Origin: Paulinella micropora
Taxonomy: Eukaryota; Cercozoa; Imbricatea; Euglyphida
Assembly (NCBI GenBank): GCA_009731375.1
Contig: BJOX01000215.1
Location: 142,160 to 206,159, forward strand
DNA: 64,000 bases
Direction of reading: 5' to 3'
Shown one piece after another: positions 12,101 to 24,100 of the stretch. A program made the position numbers and the translations under genes. Each line of letters begins with the position of its first letter. The stretch's first letter is position 1. The notes below the pieces were generated by a model. It was given only the letters and a program-made list of their open reading frames with translations, had not been told where the DNA came from and made no database searches.

Positions 12101-15100
12101 CTTCTTTGGAAAAGTCCCAGACAGGTGTGTTTGTTGGCATTGGCAACGAGGAGTATGGGTCTATGTGTCTTGATGCCAACCTACATCTCACCAATCGCTA
12201 TGTTGGCGTGACGGGGTCTGGTGTTAGTTTTGGTGCTGGCCGAATCTCATACTCGTTTGGCCTGCAAGGTCCTGCTATGACGGTAGATACTGCATGTTCT
12301 TCCTCGCTGGTGGCTCTGCACCTCGCTTGTCAAGCCATCAAAAACTCAGAATGCAACCTAGCTCTTGCTGCTGGATCCAATCTTGTACTCACACCAGAAG
12401 GAATGGTCATGTTCAGCAGTCTACATGCGTTGTCACCTGATGGAAAATGCCACACCTTCGACGCCGCCGCCAACGGCTACGTGCGAGGTGAAGGCTGCGG
12501 AGCTGTGGTTCTGAAGCCTCTCAAGGAAGCCATGCGCGATGGGGACTCCGTGCTGGCGACTATTGCAGGGACTGCTGTGAACCATGACGGACGCAGCAGC
12601 GGTCTGACGGTTCCGAATGGGCCCTCTCAAGAAGCTGTGATACGTGCGGCGCTAGGTATGGCGAAGGCGAAGCCAGAGGACGTGCAAGTGGTCGAGGCAC
12701 ACGGAACGGGTACCAAACTAGGAGACCCCATCGAGGTTGGGTCTCTAGCGGCTGTCTATGGTGTGAAGGAACGTACTTCTCCTTTGATCCTCGGTTCTGT
12801 CAAGACGAATATTGGTCACTGCGAAGGCGCGGCTGGGATTTCAAGCTTGCTGAAGATGGTTTTGGCGCTGCAACATGATCTCATTCCAGCACATCTCCAC
12901 TTCCGGAAACCGAACGAGCACCTGACGGACCTGAATTTGATTCCTGCGGTGGTGGCCACGAGAAGCATGCCGTGGAAAGCTCATTCGGGTCGCCCGAGGC
13001 TGTGCGGGATGAGTTCCTTCGGGATGTCTGGAACGAACGCCCACGTCATACTCGGAGATGGCGTGAAAACCCCGAAGCGAGGTGACCCCGTGAACTTCTT
13101 GTATTTTGCGATGTGTGTTGATAGGTTTGTGTTGCCCTGATGATGATTTTTGGCGTGGTTGGCAGTGTCTTTGTCGCTCATGATGCTTGTGGTGCTTGTG
13201 ATGGCCGCTTATGTAGGTTCGAGCGAAGCGTCGTGGCAGCTCTTTTGCATTTCAGGCAAGACGAAAGCGGCTCTGTTAGCTCTGTCGGAGAGCTACGTGA
13301 AGTTTCTGGACGAGCTTCCCAACAATCTGCAACACCCTTCATTGTCGGAGATCTGCCACACGGCTTACACGTGCCGCAGCCACATGCGCTTTCGGCTTGC
13401 TATAACCGTGTGCAGTGTCGCAGACCTGCGCGCACAGTTGGTTGAGTTCTTGCGGTCGGAAGGGGAAGCTCAGAGCGAGTACGTACAGTTTGGCTCCAAA
13501 AAGTACGGCCAACAACAACAGCGCGTGGGTTTTCTGTTTGGCGGAGAATGCTCTGCACCTTCGAGCGTGATGAGCGAGCTGTACCAGACGCATGCAGTCT
13601 TCCGGCAGACTATGGACGAGTGCGAGGACGCGATGCGGTCTGTGGACAGTGGCGTGTCACTGCTAGGATGGCTGAAGGAGTCGGGCGACTCGGCAGAGGA
13701 CTCACCCTTGCTGCAGGCAGCGAGATTCGCGGTCGACTATTCGATGGCTGCGGTGTGGTTGTCTATGGGGGTGGTCCCGTCGGTAGTGATGGGGCACGGT
13801 GTGGGCGAGTACGTGGCTGCTTGTGTGGCCGGCATCTTTAGTCTGGAGGACGGCTTCAGAATGCTCTTTGCTCGCGCGCGCTGCAGCGCAGACGAGGCGG
13901 AGTCGGTGTTCGGTGCGTTGGACGTCGACTTTGCGTCCCCTCAAGTAGAGCTGATTTCCTCCGTGACAGGACGTGCTCACCCTGCCGGAGGTCCATCTCT
14001 GTCAGTGAAACATTGGGTTGCGGAGGCGAAGTCCTCGGACCAGTTGACAGACGCACTGGCCGCGGTGTTGTTATCTGCGTGTTCGGTCTTCATCGACATC
14101 GGAGCCCGAGGAAGGCTGCTTCAGTGTCTGTCCCAGCAAATACAAAAGTCGTCTGCCCAACATCTTTTGTTAGCCGGTGACCGTGGCAATGGCCTCAGGC
14201 AACCTTTGCTCCAGAGTCTTGGCACTCTGTACGCACAGGGCCTTTTGGACTTCCGCCTGACAGCGCACGAGGGCAAACAGTCGCAAATCAGGAAGGTGTC
14301 TCTTCCACTCTACCCGTTTCAGCGAGAGCGCTATTGGGTACCCGCAGGAAAAGTCCGGCGCACCGCAGTCTCTGGTGAGCAGGTGCACCCGATGTTGGGT
14401 GAGGAGCAGCGAGTGGCAACGTCGGAAGGCTCTCGATACTTTGGGACGACACTGGATGTCCGCGATCCAAGTTTGGCTTGGCTGGAAGGGCACTGCGTGG
14501 CTGGGACGGCCATTGTTCCGGCCACGGGCTACTTGGAGCTTGCTGTGGCCGCTTCCGAGAAGGTCTTCGGCTCCCTGGCGGTGGTGGAGTCTCTGACTAT
14601 TGCTTCTCCGCTGGTGGTATCCGTGAAGGCCGCGACAGAGGCGCCTCTGGTCCAGGTCGTTGTGGACCAGCTCTCTGAGGCCTCTCCACAGTTCAAAGTG
14701 TTCAGTTTTCCCCAAGGTTCAGACAAGTGGGTCCAGAATGCAAGCGGGGTTTTCAATCCGGCAGCTCGAGTATCGGGTCCGACAGCTGGCTGGGATCCGA
14801 TGCGACACGTGAAGTCCAAGAACTTGTCTGCCGTACCTGTGGATCAGTTTTACAATGGTCTCTGGGACTTCGGACTTCAATACTCAGGGCTGTTCCGAAG
14901 CGTCAGCGAGCTGTGGAAAAGCTCGCGCGAAGCGCTCGGCCACATCCGCCTTGAAGTCAGCGAGGACGATTCGATGCTGCAAATGGGAGTGGGCTTACAC
15001 CCTGCTGTGCTCGATTGTTGTTCGCAAGTAGCAGCGTCCATGTTTGCAGAGACGAATTCTCTGTATCTTCCTGTCCGCATCGGATCGTACCAGGTGCACG

Positions 15101-18100
15101 CGAAAACACTAGAACGAGACTTTTGGTGCTTGGCCACGTGCGAGCGAGCACACGGAGAGCTCATTCAGTACCAAGTGCAGCTATTTGACTCAGTAGGCAC
15201 TCTCTTGGCCCAAATGAAGGATGTGACATGCGGGAAGACAAGTGCGGCTGTGCTCTCGAGTCGATTTGCAGCGAGCTCTGCGGAAGTGGGGATGAAGGAT
15301 TTACTGTACCAGACCCAGTGGCTGAGCAGCCCTCTGAGTGCCGGTTTTGCGTCGATTGAGAAAGAAGTAGGAGCCGTGGTCGTTTTCGTGGACGCGTTTG
15401 CGTCCCTGGGTTCGCACTTGCTGGATGCGCTCAAGAAAGGTGGAGCGAGGACAGTTGTACAAGTTGAGCATAGGGATAAGTACGCAGAGGAGCCAGCCGA
15501 GGGACGCTATGCGCTCCGTGCAGAGTCCGCAGGTGACTTCGGAAGGTTTTTTGAAAAGCTGAAAGCACAAGAGAGTGCTCCTACGCACTTCGTGCACTGC
15601 TGGGCTCTAGACATGTCGGACCCCACAGATCAGTCCCTGGGTACGCAGAGTGCTCTGTACCTGATGCAACAGATAGCGGCTGCAGGGTGGAAGAGCTCTT
15701 CATCGGTTTGCTTCGTGACGAGTGGAGCCCTTTTAGGCCAAGGACGGCCGGACCCTTCGTCTCTCAGAATCGCACAGGCCCCGTTAGTGGGCATGGTGAA
15801 GACGCTGCAGATCGAGCTGAGGCAGGTGATGGTGCTGGCCGTGGATGTAGACCCTGGTCGAGCGGTGGACCGCGAGGTCGCGCAGGCCGTGCTGGACGAG
15901 CTTGCGGCTGCTCGCAATCGAAAGAGCGCGGAGCGGCAGGTGATGTATCGCCGAGGCACCCGCTACGTGTCCAGGGTACAATCGGTGTCGGCAGACAAGT
16001 CGAGGCGTACAGTACCGCTCCGAGGCGCCTACGCGGTCAGCAACTCAGCATCAACCATCGATTCTTTGGTGGTCACGCCAACGGAACGACAGGAGCCTGG
16101 GGAGGAGGAGGTTGAGATCGAAGTGCATGCGACGGCGCTGAACTTTCATGATCTTTTGAGTATCCTGAAGCCTGAGCTTTTTCCGGAAGAAGAGCGTCAC
16201 CTGGGAGGCGAGTGCAGTGGAGTGGTGGTCGCTGTGGGCGCAGAGACACGCGACGTCCGCGTGGGCGACGAGGTGATAGCCATCGCCAAAAAAAGTTTTG
16301 GCTCGCACGTCGTAACGCATCACAGTCTTGTGATCAAGAAACCGTCCACACTGCCTCTGGATGTTTGTGCGAGCATCCCTATCGTGGCGTCGACAGTGGA
16401 GTTTTGCTTGAACTGTGTCGGGCGGCTGCGGAAGGGACAGTCCGTCCTGATCCATGCGGGGACTGGAGGTGTGGGTCTGACTGCGATCCAAGTAGCCCAG
16501 AAAATCGGCGCGGTAGTGTACGCCACCGCGGGCACTGAAGCAAAGCGCGCTTTGTTGCGTTCACTGGGAGTGGAGAACATTTTTGATTCTCGCTCGCTGG
16601 ACTTTGCAGGCCAGCTCATAGCGAAGACCAAGGGCAAAGGTGTGAACATGGTCTTGAACAGTCTGGCCGGTGATTACATCCCCGCCAGTATGGGCGTGCT
16701 TGCCAAGGGCGGCTGGTTTCTGGAAATCGGCAAGACGGGTTTGTGGACCGCGGAAGAGGTGGCCAACTTCAGGCCAGACATCCGGTACGCCATCGTCGAT
16801 ATTGCAAAAATGTCTCGAGACGACGCGTGGGTGGTGCGTGGGATGCTGGAGACACTAGTGGTTGGTTTCGAGACTGGTCGCTTCCAGGCCATTCCAGTGC
16901 GCAGGTTCGGTCTGCAAGACATCACGCAGGCCTTCAAGTGGATGCAGCGTGCGCGACAGGTTGGCAAGATAGTAGTGACGCACCCAGCGAGCAGGCCGCA
17001 CATCCGCGAGGGCGGGTCGTACCTGTTGACGGGCGGTCTTGGTGGCCTGGGTTCGGTGTTCTGCGACTGGCTGGCGGGACAAGGCGCAGGGGATCTGGCG
17101 CTGACGACCCGCAGGAAGGAAGCCGATCAGCAGACCGCAAAGCAGCTGCTAAACGTCGGAGAAGCGGGTTGTAGACTTCGGGTCTTCACTGCCGAATCTG
17201 AAGACTCGATGCAGATGCGAGCAGTCGTGACCTGGCTGCGACAGCATCTGTCCACGGGCGTGAACGGTGTGATGCATCTTGCAGGGGTACTGGATGATGC
17301 CATGCTGGTCGATCAGACTTGGCGCAAATTCGAGCGAGTGTACGGTCCCAAGATCGCTGGTTCTTGGATCTTACACAAGTTGACACGTACGATGACACTG
17401 GACTGGATGGTCCTGTTTTCCTCGTCTTCTGCATTTCTGGGCTCTCCTGGTCAGGTCAATTACTCAGCGGCGAACTCTTTTCTGGATTCCTTGGCAGCTT
17501 TACGTGTCCTGGAAGGGCGGCCGACACTGAGCGTGCAGTGGGCGGCATGGGAAGGAGTTGGGATGGCTGCAAACGAGGACACAAAACGTGGAATGGACGC
17601 ATTCGGCCTTAGCTACATTCCCAAGACGTCCGGTTTGACTTGTTTAGAGTATTTGCTGCGTCAGCAAGCCGTGGAGGCCTGTGTCGTCTCTGTGGATTGG
17701 CAGAAATACTCTAAGACAGTGGGTGTGCAACCTTTCTTATCCAAGGTCTACAAGGAAGAGAAAAAGGCCAGCAGGGCGAGGTTCGATTTTAGTAGGATGC
17801 AGGCTGGTGAGCTGAAGGAATCAATTACATCGCAGGTGAGCGCGGCAGTGTGCCGCATTCTGGAGACTGATGGTATCGATCGAGATCAGCCTCTGGCAAC
17901 GGCGGGGATGGATTCCTTGATGGCGGTGGAGCTGAAAAGCTCACTTGAAAACCTGTTCAGCGTGGACTTGCCTGCCACTATGGCCTTTGACTATCCGACC
18001 GTGGCAGCGCTTTCGGAGTTTCTGTATACGCAAGTTCGAGAGAGCCCTGGTCTGGGTGAGGCAGACACTGTGGACATTAAGAGCTTCGGAGACGCTTCCG

Positions 18101-21100
18101 CTGACTTGATTTCTTCGCCGATTGCCATCATAGGCATGGAGGGTCGATTTGGAGGCTCTGCTAACGTCGATGAGTTTTGGTCGTTCCTTCGTGACGGACG
18201 AGACTGTGTGACGGACATTCCCAAGTCTCGCTTCGACGTGGAATCCTATTTTGATCCCGAACCAAAGCCTGGAAAAACTTATGTCAAGAAGGCCTCGCTG
18301 ATCCCAGGAGTTGATCTTTTCGACGCTGACTTCTTCGGTATCTCAGGGAAAGAAGCGCAGGCAATGGATCCCAATCAACGATTGCTCCTGGAAGTTGCGT
18401 ATCACGCGCTAGAAAGTGCAGGCATGTCTCCTTTAGATCTTGCGAATGTCAAAGCAGGAGTTTACGTCGGTGTTTGTAATGAGGAATATGGACAGCTGTC
18501 AATGGACAACAACCTTAACGCGACAAATCGCTATGTTGGCGTGACGGGGTCTGGGCTCAGCTTTACGGCTGGCCGAATCTCATACTCGTTTGGCCTGCAA
18601 GGTCCTGCTATGACGGTAGATACTGCATGTTCTTCCTCGCTGGTGGCTCTGCACCTCGCTTGTCAAGCGCTACGCGCTGGTGAATGTTCCATGGCTATCA
18701 CAGCCGGTGCAAACCTCATCGTCACAGTGAGAGGCATGGTCATGTTCGCCAACCTCCATGCTTTGTCACCTGATGGAAAATGCCACACCTTCGATGCCGC
18801 CGCCAACGGCTACGTGCGAGGTGAAGGCTGCGGAGCTGTGGTTCTGAAGCCTCTCAAGGAAGCCATGCGCGATGGGGACTCCGTGCTGGCGACTATTGCA
18901 GGGACTGCTGTGAACCATGACGGACGCAGCAGCGGTCTGACGGTTCCGAATGGGCCCTCTCAAGAAGCTGTGATACGTGCGGCGCTAGGTATGGCGAAGG
19001 CGAAGCCAGAGGACGTGCAAGTGGTCGAGGCACACGGAACGGGTACCAAACTAGGAGACCCCATCGAGGTTGGGTCTCTAGCGGCTGTCTATGGTGTGAA
19101 GGAACGTACTTCTCCTTTGATCCTCGGTTCTGTCAAGACGAATATTGGTCACTGCGAAGGCGCGGCTGGGATTTCAAGCTTGCTGAAGATGGTTTTGGCG
19201 CTGCAACATGATCTCATTCCAGCACATCTCCACTTCCGGAAACCGAACGAGCACCTGACGGACCTGAATTTGATTCCTGCGGTGGTGGCCACGAGAAGCA
19301 TGCCGTGGAAAGCTCATTCGGGTCGCCCGAGGCTGTGCGGGATGAGTTCCTTCGGGATGTCTGGAACGAACGCCCACGTCATACTCGGAGATGGCGTGAA
19401 AACCCCGAAGCGAGGTGACCCCGTGAACTTCTTGTATTTTGCGATGTGTGTTGATAGGTTTGTGTTGCCCTGATGATGATTTTTGGCGTGGTTGGCAGTG
19501 TCTTTGTCGCTCATGATGCTTGTGGTGCTTGTGATGGCCGCTTATGTAGGTTCGAGCGAAGCGTCGTGGCAGCTCTTTTGCATTTCAGGCAAGACGAAAG
19601 CGGCTCTGTTAGCTCTGTCGGAGAGCTACGTGAAGTTTCTGGACGAGCTTCCCAACAATCTGCAACACCCTTCATTGTCGGAGATCTGCCACACGGCTTA
19701 CACGTGCCGCAGCCACATGCGCTTTCGGCTTGCTATAACCGTGTGCAGTGTCGCAGACCTGCGCGCACAGTTGGTTGAGTTCTTGCGGTCGGAAGGGGAA
19801 GCTCAGAGCGAGTACGTACAGTTTGGCTCCAAAAAGTACGGCCAACAACAACAGCGCGTGGGTTTTCTGTTTGGCGGAGAATGCTCTGCACCTTCGAGCG
19901 TGATGAGCGAGCTGTACCAGACGCATGCAGTCTTCCGGCAGACTATGGACGAGTGCGAGGACGCGATGCGGTCTGTGGACAGTGGCGTGTCACTGCTAGG
20001 ATGGCTGAAGGAGTCGGGCGACTCGGCAGAGGACTCACCCTTGCTGCAGGCAGCGAGATTCGCGGTCGACTATTCGATGGCTGCGGTGTGGTTGTCTATG
20101 GGGGTGGTCCCGTCGGTAGTGATGGGGCACGGTGTGGGCGAGTACGTGGCTGCTTGTGTGGCCGGCATCTTTAGTCTGGAGGACGGCTTCAGAATGCTCT
20201 TTGCTCGCGCGCGCTGCAGCGCAGACGAGGCGGAGTCGGTGTTCGGTGCGTTGGACGTCGACTTTGCGTCCCCTCAAGTAGAGCTGATTTCCTCCGTGAC
20301 AGGACGTGCTCACCCTGCCGGAGGTCCATCTCTGTCAGTGAAACATTGGGTTGCGGAGGCGAAGTCCTCGGACCAGTTGACAGACGCACTGGCCGCGGTG
20401 TTGTTATCTGCGTGTTCGGTCTTCATCGACATCGGAGCCCGAGGAAGGCTGCTTCAGTGTCTGTCCCAGCAAATACAAAAGTCGTCTGCCCAACATCTTT
20501 TGTTAGCCGGTGACCGTGGCAATGGCCTCAGGCAACCTTTGCTCCAGAGTCTTGGCACTCTGTACGCACAGGGTCTTTTGGACTTCCGCCTGACAGCGCA
20601 CGAGGGCAAACAGTCGCAAATCAGGAAGGTGTCTCTTCCACTCTACCCGTTTCAGCGAGAGCGCTATTGGGTACCCGCAGGAAAAGTCCGGCGCACCGCA
20701 GTCTCTGGTGAGCAGGTGCACCCGATGTTGGGTGAGGAGCAGCGAGTGGCAACGTCGGAAGGCTCTCGATACTTTGGGACGACACTGGATGTCCGCGATC
20801 CAAGTTTGGCTTGGCTGGAAGGGCACTGCGTGGCTGGGACGGCCATTGTTCCGGCCACGGGCTACTTGGAGCTTGCTGTGGCCGCTTCCGAGAAGGTCTT
20901 CGGCTCCCTGGCGGTGGTGGAGTCTCTGACTATTGCTTCTCCGCTGGTGGTATCCGTGAAGGCCGCGACAGAGGCGCCTCTGGTCCAGGTCGTTGTGGAC
21001 CAGCTCTCTGAGGCCTCTCCACAGTTCAAAGTGTTCAGTTTTCCCCAAGGTTCAGACAAGTGGGTCCAGAATGCAAGCGGGGTTTTCAANNNNNNNNNNC

Positions 21101-24100
21101 GTCGGTAGTGATGGGGCACGGTGTGGGCGAGTACGTGGCTGCTTGTGTGGCCGGCATCTTTAGTCTGGAGGACGGCTTCAGAATGCTCTTTGCTCGCGCG
21201 CGCTGCAGCGCAGACGAGGCGGAGTCGGTGTTCGGTGCGTTGGACGTCGACTTTGCGTCCCCTCAAGTAGAGCTGATTTCCTCCGTGACAGGACGTGCTC
21301 ACCCTGCCGGAGGTCCATCTCTGTCAGTGAAACATTGGGTTGCGGAGGCGAAGTCCTCGGACCAGTTGACAGACGCACTGGCCGCGGTGTTGTTATCTGC
21401 GTGTTCGGTCTTCATCGACATCGGAGCCCGAGGAAGGCTGCTTCAGTGTCTGTCCCAGCAAATACAAAAGTCGTCTGCCCAACATCTTTTGTTAGCCGGT
21501 GACCGTGGCAATGGCCTCAGGCAACCTTTGCTCCAGAGTCTTGGCACTCTGTACGCACAGGGTCTTTTGGACTTCCGCCTGACAGCGCACGAGGGCAAAC
21601 AGTCGCAAATCAGGAAGGTGTCTCTTCCACTCTACCCGTTTCAGCGAGAGCGCTTTTGGGTTCCGTTAGTGCAGAAGCAGAAGTATGGGCGAATTCCACG
21701 TTCCGGCGAGAGTGCTTTGCTCGGAGTTTCCGCGCCTTTTGCCTGTGACGTTGCCAAGGATGATGTGGTTTTTAATTCAGTGTATTCTTTGGATGACTTC
21801 GACCTTTCTTGGCTGAGTGGTCACCGCGTGGTTGACTCCATCATACTTCCTGCAACTGCATATTTGGAAATAGGCGTCTCTGCTGCTCGGAAGATTACGG
21901 GAGGCTTACTGAGCGTCAATAGTATGGAGTTGCGATCACCGTTCATATTTACTGAGGGTGCAGAAGCAGCGATGCAGGTTGTCGTTAGCAAATCGGATCA
22001 AACCACAGAGCGATTCTTCAAGGTTTTTAGTCGCTCCGCCATCGCGAATGAAGACGCGTGGACGCATCATGCCGAAGGGTCTCTTAAACTTCCGGACCAT
22101 ATTATACAGCCTGATTCTAGCTTGAAGGATCTTTCAGGAGCAGCAAGAAGGCAGGGACTGAAAGCTGTTGATATCACTGCATTTTACGATGAGCTCAGAA
22201 GCGTTGGGCTCCACTACGGTGGTATGTTCAAGGCAGTCACGGGTTTGTGGCGAAAAGAGGGCTTTGCTCTTGGGATCGTGAGTGTTTTGGATCATGATTC
22301 CAACTTTGCGGGTGTCCACCCTGCCCTATTGGACAGTTCTTTGCATGTTGCTGCGGCAACACTTCCTCGGCTTCAAGAGCGTGTCTTGTTCCTTCCTGTT
22401 CGCGTCGACCAGTACATACCCTTGGTTGATCGTTCTCCTTCCAAACTTGTATGTCAAGCTCAATTGCTCCCAAGCAATCAGTCAAGCGGCATTGTGAAGT
22501 ACGACGTGCAAATCTTTACCATGGAAGGATTGCCTGTCGCGGAACTTCGAGGTGTTACTTGCAGGCGCACTGATCCCGCTCTTCTTCGCAACCTGGGAAG
22601 TCGCTCGGTGTCGTCGCGAGATATTTCATCCATTCTGTATTATGAGTCATGGAAGCGATGCCCAGTGCAGAACCAGTTCTGGCGTTTCGCTATAAACGGA
22701 AACCCACCTCTCAATCACGAAGGAATTTTTGATCGCCCTGATAATCGTAAGCTTTTCCGCACTAGTGCTAAGTGCTATTACGAACTCAATCATGCTGCTA
22801 CCATGTTCGGAAGAAAAGCTCTGGTTGATATTGGCATCCCCATTGACAGAGCGGGTGAAGTGTGTGAGATGCCGCGTATAGCGCCAGAAAGGCAGGAGTT
22901 CGTGTCTCAGTTGCTGCAAATGCTAGTCGAGGATGGACTCCTGCAAGAAATTCCTGTGTCGCAAGCGGATGATTCAACAGGTACGCAATCCAAGAGGTGG
23001 CTGGTCGTTGAGCCATTTGATGTCTCCGAGAATCCTTCGCAAGCCTTGCAGAAGGAGCTTTTGCAAGAGACAGGCGTCTCGACCTTAGCACATCTTCTTG
23101 AAGAGTGTGCAGGCACGCTTAGGGAATTCATTGAAGGGAACGAGGCGAAATCCACCAAGACTCCAAGTCCAGATTCAGCCCGAAACCTTCACAAGAGCAT
23201 GCCAGACACTAAGTTGCTGGAAGAGCACCTTGGACATGTCGTAAGTGTGGTGGCAAGCTCTTTGCCTGTAGGTCGAGGACTGCGAATCCTCGAAGTCTGC
23301 GCAGGAGCTGGACGCATTACCTCTTCCATACTGCGCCAAGTACCATTGAACTTGCTTGAAGAGTACGTGGTGACAGATTTGTCGCAGTCCGCAGTTGAGA
23401 ACGCCAGCTCTGTATATGGTAAATACTCGATGGTCAAGTCTTGCTGTCTTGACCCGAATGATGTTAAAGGTTTGTTTAGTCGCCATGAGTTTGACATCAT
23501 CGTTGGTTCAAACCTAACTCTGAACACAGTCGACTTGCGTCAATCGCTCAGCGCTCTTCGGTCACTGTTATCTTCGCGAGGATTTCTTTTCACTGTGGAA
23601 CTCACATCGCCACAGCGATGGTTGGATCTTGTGCTTGGTACGTCTCGAGATGCTGTGGACAGAAGCTCCATCCTTTATAGAGAACAGTGGGCTAATATTC
23701 TAAATCAAGCAGGGTATGAAAGCTGCGAATTTTTACCCAAGAATCATGTGTTCCATGACCAATCTATTGTCATGGCACGAGCTCCCGAGGTCTCGTTTGA
23801 CCCTGCCATGATAGAACTCCACAGTGAAGACAACGACTCTGTCCTTGTTCTTGGTGACGATTCTCCCTTGTGCAAGTCCCTGTCTCAAGCTCTCCAGAAG
23901 CAAAACAAACCTTACTTGATCGTGTATCGAACCTCGAGTATGGCTTCATCCAGTAACGGTGTAGAAACAGAATCGTTGGTGGAAACACGAGAAGACTTTT
24001 CTCAGCTTTGGCAGCGTCTGCTAAATACAAGCCGAACCCCAACCCACATTATTCATTTGTGGAGCACATCTATTGGAAATCCTGCTGTTTCTTCGAACCT

